Positions 5,281 to 13,657 of a DNA stretch of 14,082 bases are shown here, piece by piece. The translations under genes and the position numbers were made by a program. Under the pieces are notes generated by a model. That model saw nothing but the letters and a program-made list of their open reading frames with translations. It was not told the DNA's origin and searched no databases. Source of the DNA: Syntrophaceae bacterium UBA2208 (lineage in GTDB: Bacteria; Desulfobacterota; BSN033; UBA1163); contig DCUS01000188.1 of assembly GCA_002327885.1 (NCBI GenBank), forward strand, positions 2,088-16,169, in the 5' to 3' direction. The first letter of the stretch is position 1. The number at the start of each line of letters is the position of its first letter.

Positions 5281-6816
5281 ATGTATGTCGGATATTTTCT
5301 GAAAAGAAATGCTGCTATTTACCGTAATAAGATAGCTTTGAAGTGTGGTCATAGAAGTCTCACCTTCAGTGACTTGAAAAAGCGTGCGTTACGATTGTCC
5401 AGCACAATTTTTTCCCTTTCTGGCCTATCCAAAGGAGACAGGGTTGCATTTTTAGATTACAATAGCATCGAGTATGTAGAATTCCATCTTGGCCTACCAG
5501 TAGGTGGTCTAATAGCAGTTCCTCTTAATTTTCGTCTTGTTGGGAAAGAGCTAAAAGCTATTATAAATAGCGCTTCCTGTAAAGCACTTATCTATAGATC
5601 GTCCTTTGCTCCTGTCGTTGAGGAGATAAGAAATGAACTCACGTCTGTGAAACACTTCATTTGTCTTGATGGCCCAAGGGGGAAAGACATGGGGTACGAG
5701 GAGCTCTTGGCAACAGGGCGGGCAGAGAACTTTTCACCTCCAGGAGAAGATAACCCTGCATATATCCTATATACTTCAGGAACAACAGGTATTCCCAAAG
5801 GGGCTACGCTCACACACCGCAATATGCTTAGTGCAATGAGGGGGAACATCATTGAACAAGAGATAGTTCCAGAGAATATTTTCCTCCATGTGGCTCCTTT
5901 ATTCCACATCGCTCCCCTTCAGATACTGCTGGCCTTTCTCTACCGGGGGTGCACATGTGTTGTCACTCCACAATTTGATCCACAGGTTGCAATGGAGCTT
6001 ATTCAGCAAGAGCGTGTTACGAACATATTTTTGGTACCACGAATGCTCAATGTTATCTTCAACCATTCAGAATTGTCCCGATATGACCTTTCCAGTCTTT
6101 CCACAATTGCTTATGGAGGGGCTCCGATACCCCCTGAAGTTCTGCGTAGATTTCTTGACAAGTTGGGTCCAATCTTCTTACAGGTCTATGGTGCATCTGA
6201 GGCAGGGCTGATAACAGTGTTAAGAAGACATGAACACATGATAAAGGATAAAGACGGTCAACCGAAATATCTCAATTCCTGCGGCCGGGAGATTATTGAC
6301 GTCCAGATAAAGGTGATCAACCATGAGGGGAATGAAGTAAATCCCGGAGACGTTGGAGAAATCTTGGTAAAAAGTGAAGGTGTCATGCAGGGGTACTGGC
6401 AGTTACCCGAAGAAACCAGCGAATGTATTAAAGATGGCTGGTTCCATACAGGCGATTTAGGCATCTTAAATGAAGATGGATATCTATTTCACATAGATCG
6501 CAAAAAGCATTTGATCATTTCTGGAGGAGAGAATATCTATCCCGCTGAGGTCGAAAATGTTCTGCACATGATGCCCGAAATATTAGAAGCCGCAGTCATA
6601 GGGGTGCCTGATAAGAAATGGGGAGAGACGGTGAAGGGGGTGGTTGTGCTCAAAAAAGGCCATTCACTCAATGAGAGAGAGGTCATAGAGTTCTGTAAAA
6701 GGAACCTGGCAGGTTACAAGAAACCAACCTCCGTTGACTTCGTTCAGGAGCTTCCAAGAAATGCTGCTGGTAAGGTCCTCAAAGATGTTCTCCGAAAAAG
6801 GTATTTTGAAAAATAG
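5281..6816 (+). CDS. AMP-forming acyl-CoA ligase (ligase 1, embedded in the TRAP operon)
   Basis: This 511-residue member of the ANL superfamily activates a carboxylic acid to an acyl-AMP and then to acyl-CoA. Motifs appear in order: the P-loop YTSGTTGIPKGATLTHRN (about 164-181), YGASEAG (303-309), GWFHTGDLGILNEDGYLFHI with D392, the hinge DRKKHLIISGGENIYPAEVE (406-425), and LPRNAAGKVLK with the catalytic lysine K498. Nothing essential is missing. I start at ATG 5281, seven bases after GAGGAG; a longer TTG frame beginning in the hairpin at 5242 lacks a site. The gene lies between dctP and dctQ, an arrangement that suggests imported acid is trapped as its CoA thioester. Substrate is unknown; medium- to long-chain fatty acids or aryl/cyclic carboxylates fit equally well. 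Confidence 0.93.
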   Translation: MYVGYFLKRNAAIYRNKIALKCGHRSLTFSDLKKRALRLSSTIFSLSGLSKGDRVAFLDYNSIEYVEFHLGLPVGGLIAVPLNFRLVGKELKAIINSASCKALIYRSSFAPVVEEIRNELTSVKHFICLDGPRGKDMGYEELLATGRAENFSPPGEDNPAYILYTSGTTGIPKGATLTHRNMLSAMRGNIIEQEIVPENIFLHVAPLFHIAPLQILLAFLYRGCTCVVTPQFDPQVAMELIQQERVTNIFLVPRMLNVIFNHSELSRYDLSSLSTIAYGGAPIPPEVLRRFLDKLGPIFLQVYGASEAGLITVLRRHEHMIKDKDGQPKYLNSCGREIIDVQIKVINHEGNEVNPGDVGEILVKSEGVMQGYWQLPEETSECIKDGWFHTGDLGILNEDGYLFHIDRKKHLIISGGENIYPAEVENVLHMMPEILEAAVIGVPDKKWGETVKGVVVLKKGHSLNEREVIEFCKRNLAGYKKPTSVDFVQELPRNAAGKVLKDVLRKRYFEK

Positions 6817-6896
6817 TAAAAAGGAAAGTTGAGGGAAATTTAGCTTTGGTATTTGAAACACCTTAAGTTACACCATTCAGGTACAGGAGAAAAAAG

Positions 6897-7379
6897 ATGA
6901 AAATTTTTCTTAAATCTGTCTATAAACTAAGCATAACGACACAGGTGATTGCAGGACTGGCGCTTGTTTTCATGTTGATTATAACGCTCAGTGAAGTGAT
7001 TTTGAGGTCCTTTGGAAAACCAATTCTCGGCTCTTACGAAATTATCTCCTTTACCGGCGGGATTATCATCGGATTTGCTATCCCCTATACCTCATGGAAA
7101 AGGGGGCATATATATGTTGATTTTCTTATCAACAAATTTTCTAAGAAAAAAAGAAGAGTAATTATGATAATTACCCGATGCTTAGGCATACTCCTGTTTC
7201 TCTTGATCAGTTGGAATCTTATATCCATGGGATCAGACCTGTACACGAACAAAGAGGTCAGCATGACACTGAGACTACCATTTTACCCGATAGCCTATGG
7301 CATAGGTATCAGTTGCTTTATCCAGTGCATTCTCTTTTTTTCTGACATTTTGAAGGTTCGAGGAGGTGAGTATGATTGA
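6897..7379 (+). CDS. dctQ: TRAP transporter small permease, DctQ family
   Basis: This 160-residue protein has four hydrophobic segments at about 14-36, 47-68, 88-110 and 129-150, the DctQ topology. Family features include SEVILRSFGKPILGSYEI after the first helix and the charged loop SWKRGHIYVDFLINKFSKKK. DctQ pairs with DctM in the inner membrane to form the permease fed by the DctP binding protein and driven by a sodium gradient. An AGGAG site lies before the ATG. The stop overlaps the start of the next gene, which codes for the large subunit, so the two are translationally coupled. It follows ligase 1 after 80 bases that contain no other gene. Confidence 0.92.
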   Translation: MKIFLKSVYKLSITTQVIAGLALVFMLIITLSEVILRSFGKPILGSYEIISFTGGIIIGFAIPYTSWKRGHIYVDFLINKFSKKKRRVIMIITRCLGILLFLLISWNLISMGSDLYTNKEVSMTLRLPFYPIAYGIGISCFIQCILFFSDILKVRGGEYD

Positions 7380-8682
7380 CATTACTACAATAGGTATCAT
7401 AGCGCTTATCATTTTGTTATTATTTTTTCTGACAGGAATTGAATTAGTCTGTGCAATGGGTATAATAGGTTTTATCGGCTTTTCCTGTATCGTCTCTTTC
7501 AAAGCTGCCTGTAATCTTCTAGCTAAAGACTTCTTTGATACCTTCACATCCTATGGGTTGACTGTAATTCCTGTATTTGTCCTGATGGGGCAGATAGCCT
7601 ATTACTCAGGAATCGCCAAGAAGTTATACGACGCTACATACAAATTCATCGGCCACGTCCCAGGGGGACTGGCTATGACAACAGTGGTAGGTGCAACCCT
7701 TTTCAAGGCCATGTGCGGATCTACACTTGCTACGTGTGCAACTTTTTCCAGTGTTGCCGTTCCTGAAATGAAACGCTATGGATACGGCATGAGTCTGTCA
7801 ACAGGCACTGTTGCGTCCGTAGGCACCCTTGGATTTCTCTTACCACCAAGTATTATCCTAATAATATTTGGCATTATAACGGAACAGTCAATAGGCCGGC
7901 TATTTCTGGCCGGGGTAATACCAGCGCTCCTTATCTCCCTTTTCTTCATATTTGTCATTTTTGGGTGGGCAAAAATCAACCCGGCCATTGCACCGAAGGG
8001 AGAAAAATCACCATGGAGAGAAAGGGCACGTGCCTGTCCTGAAATTTTTTATGTAGGGGTAGTCTTTTTCGTAGTCATCGGGGGGATCATGAAAGGGATT
8101 TTCAGCCCCACAGAGGCAGGTACCATCGGGGTCCTTGCTGTACTCATCCTTGGCCTTACCCACGCCAAAGGACAATTTGGCTTTAAAGGGATGATTAAAT
8201 CCATGGATGAATCACTTCGAACTGCCTGTATGGTACTTATGCTTGTTGCAGCCTCCACTGTACTGGGGCATTTTCTTGCAGTAACGGAGATTCCCCTGAT
8301 AGCTGCGAACTGGATCACAAGCCTAACAGTTGATAGAGCCATTATCATGATTATGATTATTCTTATATACCTTATTGGTGGCTCCTTTATTGACGACCTG
8401 GCATTTATGATCCTTGCCACGCCAATCTTCTACCCCGTCATTATCAAGCTCGGTTATAACCCCATATGGTTCGGCGTTATGATTGGCATTACACTAATGA
8501 TAGGTGTAGTAATTCCACCGGTTGCCATATGTGTTTTTGTCGTGAAAAATATTACTGGGGAATCATTTAGCACAATTTATAGCGGTGTATATCCTTTTCT
8601 TTTGAGCCTCGTTGCTTGTGCCCTGTTGTTGTTTTTGTTTCCTCAGATCGCAACATTTCTTCCGTCATTGTTGATGGGCTAA
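7372..8682 (+). CDS. dctM: TRAP transporter large permease, DctM family
   Basis: This 436-residue, very hydrophobic protein has about 11-12 membrane segments and carries the ion and substrate path of the TRAP system. Recognisable DctM segments are GATLFKAMCGSTLATCATF, TVASVGTLGFLLPPSIILII, FSPTEAGTIGVLAVLILG, IGGSFIDDLAFMILATPIFY and IGVVIPPVAICVFV. I start at ATG 7372, preceded by AGGAGG with five bases of spacing. This overlaps the end of dctQ by eight bases. A GTG six bases earlier is inside the ribosome binding site and is less likely. The length is normal and no frameshift is seen. DctP, DctQ and DctM together form one complete tripartite transporter. Confidence 0.95.
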   Translation: MIDITTIGIIALIILLLFFLTGIELVCAMGIIGFIGFSCIVSFKAACNLLAKDFFDTFTSYGLTVIPVFVLMGQIAYYSGIAKKLYDATYKFIGHVPGGLAMTTVVGATLFKAMCGSTLATCATFSSVAVPEMKRYGYGMSLSTGTVASVGTLGFLLPPSIILIIFGIITEQSIGRLFLAGVIPALLISLFFIFVIFGWAKINPAIAPKGEKSPWRERARACPEIFYVGVVFFVVIGGIMKGIFSPTEAGTIGVLAVLILGLTHAKGQFGFKGMIKSMDESLRTACMVLMLVAASTVLGHFLAVTEIPLIAANWITSLTVDRAIIMIMIILIYLIGGSFIDDLAFMILATPIFYPVIIKLGYNPIWFGVMIGITLMIGVVIPPVAICVFVVKNITGESFSTIYSGVYPFLLSLVACALLLFLFPQIATFLPSLLMG

Positions 8683-8879
8683 TAAACCTTCCTGGCATAT
8701 TCGAGAGAAGTGTATATTGAAATACTTGAATCTTGAAGGGTTTGTGGTTTTATTACATGTTACACGGTCCCACAACTTGTTTTCTCTATCTTAAGAGGGC
8801 AATTGTGAAAGCATCTCCGAAGACCAACAAGAAAGCCCCGAGGAATTTCTGCGACTTTATAGTTAATAAGAAGAAATCT

Positions 8880-8900
8880 CAATATTCAGATGCAATATTG
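8880..8900. promoter_or_regulatory. Inverted repeat just upstream of ligase 2
   Basis: CAATATT (8880-8886) and AATATTG (8894-8900) form a perfect 7-bp inverted repeat with a seven-base centre, ending 20 bases before the likely start codon of the second ligase. It could be an operator or a weak A/T-rich hairpin. It does not resemble the TetR palindrome at 1278-1295. The rest of the 8683-8920 gap shows no convincing gene or terminator. Confidence 0.35.
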
Positions 8901-8920
8901 AAGTTTAAATGGAGGTTACT

Positions 8921-10525
8921 TTGAACCGCATGGGTAGTCAAATGGGCCGGGAGATTGTTGAAGAGGAATGGCCTGATTTTAAAGGGAGAATTTTTAAAAA
9001 TAGGCCAAAGAATCTCATCCAAATGTTGGAGAACACCGTCAGCCGATACTCCCAGCGAATAGGATTTATTTGTGATCATCAAAAATTTACCTTTGGGGAA
9101 TTTGATCAAATAGTAAATAGAATTGCAGCGGGGTTACAAAAATATAATATCAAAAAAGGAAATCGTGTTTCTCTCCTTTTAGGGATTGGTTTGGAATTCC
9201 CTTTATGTTTCTTTGCGCTCATGAAATTAGGTGCGATCGCAGTCCCTTTAAATACACGATTCAAAGGTGAGGAATTGTCATATGAAATAAATGATTCAGA
9301 GAGTAAGATTCTAATTGTTGATCAAGAATATTGGCCATCGATTGAGGCCGTCCGAGATGATTTAAAAACCATTGAAAAAATATTCTTCAATGGGCCAGAT
9401 CTTCCCCAAGGCGTTCTTCCTTTTGTTGAGTTGAGGGAGAGCCAAGAAGGGACCTTTCAAAGGATAATCTTAGACGAAACAGATGATACGACCATTATGT
9501 ATACTTCAGGTACGACAGGGAAACCCAAGGGGGCCATTTTGTATCACCGGAGTCTGATCGCAACGGCAATGCATATCAGTGATTTTATTGCCTACGAGCC
9601 TGAAGATCGAGTCATCTGTGTTGTCCCTCTTTTTCATATCACAGGTCTTGCCCAGATTATGCTTTCTCATATTTTCAGCGGCATCCCTTGTGTCTATGTG
9701 AGAACGTTCAAGGTTAAAGATTTTTTGGAAATCATGTCTTCTGAAAAAATTACCAAGAGCATTAGTGTGATTAATATTCTTTGGTTGATGATTAATCACC
9801 CTGAATTCCGCCATTATGATTTTAGTTCTTACCAAGTAGCTATGTGTGGCGGGTCCCCTGCCACAGAAGAAATGATCAAAGGGATTCTGAATAAACTTCC
9901 TCTTCTCAAGTTGAGTATAGGTTACGGCTTAACAGAAAGTGATGGGATTGCTTCGTCAACCCCCTATGAAGATGTCCTTCGAAAAATTGAAGCGGCAGGG
10001 AAACTTCTCCCATTGGTGAACGCCAAGATTGTAGACGAAGAGGGAAAAGAATTACCACCCAACCATGTGGGTGAGATTCTACTAAAAGGCCCCACCATAA
10101 CGAAAGGGTACTGGAGGAATCCCGAGGCGACGAAAACGGCGATAGTAAATGGTTGGTTGCATACAGGCGATATAGGGAAATTGGACGACGAAGGTTACCT
10201 CTACATTCTTGATCGTAAGAAGGAAATGATTAATCGAGGTGGGGAAAAGATATTTTCTCTTGAAGTTGAGAATGTGATATCGAGGTATCCAAAAGTATTG
10301 GAGGTTGCGGCAGTGGGTGTCCCAGATAAATATTTTGGGGAAGCCTTAAAGGTCGTCATTGTTTTAAGGCCAGGTCAGACTGCAGATGAGGAGGAAATCA
10401 AGACATTTTGTTCACAACACTTGGCAGATTTTAAAGTTCCCAAATATATTGAATTTTCAGATTCGTTGCCCAGAAACCCAGCCGGTAAAGTAGTTAAGGG
10501 AGATCTTAAATATATTAAAAAGTGA
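8921..10525 (+). CDS. AMP-forming acyl-CoA ligase (ligase 2, after dctM)
   Basis: This second ANL-superfamily ligase has about 534 residues and all core motifs: P-loop YTSGTTGKPKGAILYHRS (about 194-211), YGLTESDG, GWLHTGDIGKLDDEGYLYIL, DRKKEMINRGGEKIFSLEVE and LPRNPAGKVVK with the catalytic lysine K523. It should form acyl-CoA from a free acid, ATP and CoA in the cytoplasm. It is clearly not a recent copy of ligase 1: the N-termini, motif residues and lengths differ, so a different substrate is plausible. The start is uncertain. A GGAGG at 8911-8915 fits TTG 8921 (spacing five); ATG 8930 is also possible, while ATG 8909 overlaps the ribosome binding site. About 240 bases separate it from dctM, so it may have its own promoter. 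Confidence 0.9.
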   Translation: MNRMGSQMGREIVEEEWPDFKGRIFKNRPKNLIQMLENTVSRYSQRIGFICDHQKFTFGEFDQIVNRIAAGLQKYNIKKGNRVSLLLGIGLEFPLCFFALMKLGAIAVPLNTRFKGEELSYEINDSESKILIVDQEYWPSIEAVRDDLKTIEKIFFNGPDLPQGVLPFVELRESQEGTFQRIILDETDDTTIMYTSGTTGKPKGAILYHRSLIATAMHISDFIAYEPEDRVICVVPLFHITGLAQIMLSHIFSGIPCVYVRTFKVKDFLEIMSSEKITKSISVINILWLMINHPEFRHYDFSSYQVAMCGGSPATEEMIKGILNKLPLLKLSIGYGLTESDGIASSTPYEDVLRKIEAAGKLLPLVNAKIVDEEGKELPPNHVGEILLKGPTITKGYWRNPEATKTAIVNGWLHTGDIGKLDDEGYLYILDRKKEMINRGGEKIFSLEVENVISRYPKVLEVAAVGVPDKYFGEALKVVIVLRPGQTADEEEIKTFCSQHLADFKVPKYIEFSDSLPRNPAGKVVKGDLKYIKK

Positions 10526-10585
10526 ATTGAAGAAAAACCCATTTTAAAATTAAAAGAATTCCTATCTGTAATAGAAGGGTAATTT

Positions 10586-10780
10586 ATGAAGCCAAATTCA
10601 TTAGTCGCTTTAGTCAAAGAGGCCTCCAGGAGGATTGGCAGGGCGATCGGCATTGATTTAGCAAAGGAATGGATCTCCGTTGTTGTGAGTTATCGATCGA
10701 GACTTGATTCCACTGCAGAGGTTGCCAACAAAAGATTGGTGGCTATTACTGATTGGGGAAAACCCAAAGAAATGAAATAA
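10586..10780 (+). CDS. Small hypothetical protein, doubtful
   Basis: A 64-codon frame starts at ATG 10586, with AAGGG about seven bases upstream, and runs on the same strand as the genes around it. The product is basic and partly helical (SLVALVKEASRRIGRAIGID, then LAKEWISVVVSYRSRLD). I recognise no family. It could be a small real gene, a decayed gene end or a chance frame. The sensible ribosome binding site and the unremarkable composition are the only points in its favour. Confidence 0.3.
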   Translation: MKPNSLVALVKEASRRIGRAIGIDLAKEWISVVVSYRSRLDSTAEVANKRLVAITDWGKPKEMK

Positions 10781-10814
10781 GTTAAGAAAATAAACCCTAG
10801 TAAAGTGGTAAATT

Positions 10815-10870
10815 CGGAGTTCGAGACTCGGCGTTTAAATTAAGAGTTCTCAGGACTCCGGACTGTTTTT
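10815..10870 (+). terminator. Possible factor-independent terminator after the TRAP/ligase genes
   Basis: CGGAGT (10815-10820) pairs with ACTCCG (10855-10860). Inside, GAGACTC (10823-10829) pairs with GAG-TCTC (10844-10851) around a bulged T, leaving a loop of about 14 bases. Five T's follow at 10866-10870, but five bases after the stem, which is further than ideal. It lies where the transporter/ligase transcript would be expected to end, before the metallo-hydrolase genes. The remaining stretch up to 10957 shows no gene and no promoter I can defend. Confidence 0.4.
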
Positions 10871-10957
10871 AGGATATTGCCATAGAAAGGGATATTGGGA
10901 AATACCTAAATTAAAGACGAATGACCAAGTAAAATCAATTCATTTGACAACCCTGAG

Positions 10958-11854
10958 ATGAAAGATTTGGAAGAGCAGCATTTTGGTCCGGTCTGGTTTA
11001 TTCCGGGGGAGAATAAAGGAAAGTATCCTTTCTGTCATTCCTTGTATATCGAAGGCGCAGGGGTTCTTATCGATCCCGCTTCAGACCGGGAAAGGCTTGT
11101 TCGATTGCGCGAAACTCAAGGGGTTAAGATGGTTTGGCTCAGTCACGCCCATGAGGACCATTTCATGCACCTTGACCTGTTTGATGACCTGCCGCTTTGG
11201 ATCTCAGCTCAAGAGTCGATTCCTCTTTCCAGTTTAGAAATTTTTCTCGATTCCTATGGGATGGATAATCATGATTTCCGAAACTACTGGAAACAGATGC
11301 TTCAGGAAGAGTTACACTTTAAACCCAGAAAGCCAACAAAATTCCTTCAGGGCGGGCAGATCATCCATTTAGGGATGGTTACCGTTGATGTCCTCTCCAC
11401 ACCCGGACATACCCCCGGACATCTCGCTTTCTTTTTTCGAGAGCCAAAAGTGCTTTTTATCGGGGACTACGACCTCACCCGATTCGGCCCGTGGTACGGC
11501 GACGCCCGCTCGAGCATCGAGGAGACAGTTGATTCAGTGAATTGTTTAAAAAGAATTCCCGCCGAGATTTTTCTTACAAGCCATGAAACCGGAATATTTA
11601 TCGGAGATCCGGGGAAACTCTGGGAGGATTACTTGGAGGTAATCCATGAACGGGAACGAAAGTTGCTTGATTTGTTGAAAGAGCCCAGGACCATGGAAGA
11701 GATTGTGGAAGCGTGGATTATTTATGGCCGTTCACGGGAGCCGAAAGCTTTTTTCGAGTTGGGCGAGCGGGGATTGATGAAAAAACACTTGGAACGGCTG
11801 ATGAGATTTGGCGGAGTGGTTCAGGAAAAAGGTAAATACTTCAAGACAGGTTGA
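10958..11854 (+). CDS. Metallo-beta-lactamase-fold hydrolase (MBL 1)
   Basis: This 298-residue cytoplasmic-looking protein has no signal peptide. The metal-binding residues of the MBL fold are present: H63-A-H65-E-D67-H68 in WLSHAHEDHF, H151 in STPGHTPGH, D170 in VLFIGDYDL and H209 in FLTSHETG. D39 in VLIDP marks the first strand. The ~80 residues after the fold (about 220-298) contain a repeated-helix/winged-helix-like tail (LLDLLKEPRTMEEIVEAW), as in LACTB2-like members. Reactions in this superfamily include thioester, phosphodiester and RNA hydrolysis; the substrate here is unknown. In a CoA-thioester locus thioesterase activity is one possibility, but only that. No alternative start exists between the upstream stop at 10922 and ATG 10958, and no strong ribosome binding site is seen. 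The second MBL gene follows after ten bases. Confidence 0.9.
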   Translation: MKDLEEQHFGPVWFIPGENKGKYPFCHSLYIEGAGVLIDPASDRERLVRLRETQGVKMVWLSHAHEDHFMHLDLFDDLPLWISAQESIPLSSLEIFLDSYGMDNHDFRNYWKQMLQEELHFKPRKPTKFLQGGQIIHLGMVTVDVLSTPGHTPGHLAFFFREPKVLFIGDYDLTRFGPWYGDARSSIEETVDSVNCLKRIPAEIFLTSHETGIFIGDPGKLWEDYLEVIHERERKLLDLLKEPRTMEEIVEAWIIYGRSREPKAFFELGERGLMKKHLERLMRFGGVVQEKGKYFKTG

Positions 11855-11864
11855 CGGGAAAGCG

Positions 11865-12530
11865 ATGAAGCTCGAAAAAGACCTCTATGCCTATCTGTGG
11901 CAGAATCCTTATGAGAATAATTGCAACACTTATTTGATCCGTGGAGAAGTAACCGCTCTCATCGATCCGGGTCATTCCCGCCATGTTTCCAATCTTTTTC
12001 ATCAGATGGGAGAAGATGGGATTTCTCCGGAAGAAATCAATCTCGTCATCCTGACCCATTCCCATCCGGACCATTTCGAAGGCCTTGATGCCTTTATGAA
12101 TAAACCGGTTAAGATCGCCATGAACCGGGACGAGGAGCGCTACCTGATGACAAGTGGAAAACTCCTCTTTGAGATGATGCGGCAACCTCTGCCGGAATTT
12201 CGGGTTGACTTTTATCTGAAGGAGGGAGAACTTCATCTGGGCAAGGAAGTCTTTCAAATCTATCAGACCCCAGGGCATTCCCCGGGTTCTCTTACGATCT
12301 ATTGGCTGGAGAGGAAGGTCCTCTTCACCGGTGATCTCGTTTTTTATGGGGGCATTGGAAGGACAGACTTTCTGGAAGGAAATCCTAAATTAATCAGGGA
12401 AAGCATTGAGAGGATATCCCATCTGGATACGGAGCTCTTGCTGCCAGGCCATGGGGAACTGGTCATGGGGAAGGAGAGGGTGCTTCAGAACTTCGATTTC
12501 ATACGGCAGAATTTTTACAACTATCTATAA
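11865..12530 (+). CDS. Metallo-beta-lactamase-fold hydrolase, glyoxalase II-like (MBL 2)
   Basis: This 221-residue compact MBL protein has the full metal set: H65-S-H67-P-D69-H70 in LTHSHPDHFEG, H138 in TPGHSPGS, D157 in LFTGDLVFYGGIGRTDF and H196 in LLPGHGE. The two-metal glyoxalase II/YcbL-like subgroup looks like this, and members hydrolyse thioesters such as S-lactoylglutathione. The actual substrate is not determined by these motifs. I choose ATG 11865, because MKLEKDLYAYLWQNPYENNC is a natural beginning for the family. A longer frame from GTG 11808 would overlap the end of MBL 1 and adds unrelated residues. It is co-directional with MBL 1 at ten bases, so the pair is probably one operon. 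The two are different subfamilies, not a tandem duplication. Confidence 0.92.
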   Translation: MKLEKDLYAYLWQNPYENNCNTYLIRGEVTALIDPGHSRHVSNLFHQMGEDGISPEEINLVILTHSHPDHFEGLDAFMNKPVKIAMNRDEERYLMTSGKLLFEMMRQPLPEFRVDFYLKEGELHLGKEVFQIYQTPGHSPGSLTIYWLERKVLFTGDLVFYGGIGRTDFLEGNPKLIRESIERISHLDTELLLPGHGELVMGKERVLQNFDFIRQNFYNYL

Positions 12531-12579
12531 ATGTTAGAGGCGAATGAGAGGATAACGAGGAGGTCGACCCGGAATTTCT

Positions 12580-13599
12580 TCACCTGTTCCTCAGATGATC
12601 AAACCAGGCGAGATTTTCTTTTATTATGTCTGGGATGGGCAACTGATAAGGACAGCGGGGCAAGCATTCTCCGCATTCCGAGCAGTTTCTGGCCTTCTCT
12701 AATAAATCCTTCATCCATCCAATCTCCTCAACTTCAGGACCGAACCGCTTGATGATCGTCTTTAATCCCATGGCAAACTGAATTTTGATCTTTGCCGTGC
12801 AGGGCAAACAGTAATCACAACGTCTGCAGAATTGGCGGTTGAACTCCTTCTTCAGGGCTTCCATTCGCTCTTTGTCTTTCTCAGTCAGGGAATAGCCTTC
12901 AGCAAATATCTTCCAATTCATGCGAGCCAGTTCCAGGGTCTCCGATCCCGGAATGGGGACGATGTTCGCCATGGAGAGAGTAAACCTCAAAGCTGGGCCA
13001 GCTTCTTCAATCACTCCGCCTGAGAATGGCTTCATGGCCAATACCCCGATGTCTTTTTTCTGGGCCAGAGGGAACACTTTAAAAGCTGCCTCAGGTTCTA
13101 AAAAGCTATAGCAAGCCATGATGACTTCAAAATGTCCGTCCTCGATCGCCCTCTCCAAAACATTGAGGTTGTGGCTGGTGATACCGATATGATCAATTAA
13201 TCCTTCGGCTCGGGCACGTGTTAGTCCTTCAAATGCTCCGCCGGAGGCCATGACCTTTTCATAATCTTCAAAATTGGAGACATTGTGCAGATGGTAAATA
13301 TTGATTTTTTTCACCTTCACCTGTTTAAGGCTCTCCTGGACGTCATTATAAATCCGCGCCGTTTTTACGTGAGATTTTGATGAAAGAACAACGGGTCTGT
13401 CTATTTTCTGGAGCGCTAATCCAATCCGGTGCTCGCTGTTTGTATAACCCCGGGCGGTATCGAGAAGATCTGTTCCCATTTCAATCACCGTTCGTATCAC
13501 GGAAACCGCTTCCCGCTCCCCCACTCGTTGAATAGGAATTCCACCCCAGCCCAATTTCGTCACTACTAAATTCGTTTTACCCAGTCTGACTTTCTCCAT
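12580..13599 (-). CDS. Aldo/keto reductase with C-terminal iron-sulfur (ferredoxin-like) region
   Basis: The first ~240 residues of this 339-residue protein form an aldo/keto reductase barrel. They start MEKVRLGKTNLVVTKLGWGG and carry the catalytic set D47, Y52, K75 and H105 (DLLDTARGY, SSKSH, IYHLH). A cofactor segment, IVPIPGSETLE, comes later. The tail has two cysteine groups: C258-x2-C-x2-C-x2-C267, and C306-x2-C309-x2-C312-x3-C316-P, the latter a standard 4Fe-4S ferredoxin motif. Such fused proteins are common in anaerobes and may exchange electrons with ferredoxin, though their substrates are mostly unknown. I start at ATG 13599, five bases after AGGAG; a TTG at 13617 is less likely. 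The gene converges on MBL 2 (49-base gap, no clear terminator) and follows the 13658 gene on the same strand after 58 bases. Confidence 0.93.
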   Translation of the reverse strand: MEKVRLGKTNLVVTKLGWGGIPIQRVGEREAVSVIRTVIEMGTDLLDTARGYTNSEHRIGLALQKIDRPVVLSSKSHVKTARIYNDVQESLKQVKVKKINIYHLHNVSNFEDYEKVMASGGAFEGLTRARAEGLIDHIGITSHNLNVLERAIEDGHFEVIMACYSFLEPEAAFKVFPLAQKKDIGVLAMKPFSGGVIEEAGPALRFTLSMANIVPIPGSETLELARMNWKIFAEGYSLTEKDKERMEALKKEFNRQFCRRCDYCLPCTAKIKIQFAMGLKTIIKRFGPEVEEIGWMKDLLEKARNCSECGECLPRCPYQLPIPDIIKENLAWFDHLRNR

Positions 13600-13657
13600 C
13601 TGCACTCCTGACCTCAAATATTACTCTGAGGATGTCTGACAAATCAAGTCGTATCCC

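Noticed and set aside
8733..8924. 63-codon frame between dctM and ligase 2
   Set aside because: It has no ribosome binding site, an odd composition and no family resemblance, and it runs into the ligase 2 start region.
10944..10949. TTGACA resembling a -35 box before MBL 1
   Set aside because: Any matching -10 box would fall inside the coding region, after ATG 10958, so it cannot drive that gene from its assigned start.
12531..12752. 73-codon plus-strand frame after MBL 2
   Set aside because: It is mostly antisense to the C-terminal iron-sulfur region of the aldo/keto reductase. The product looks random.
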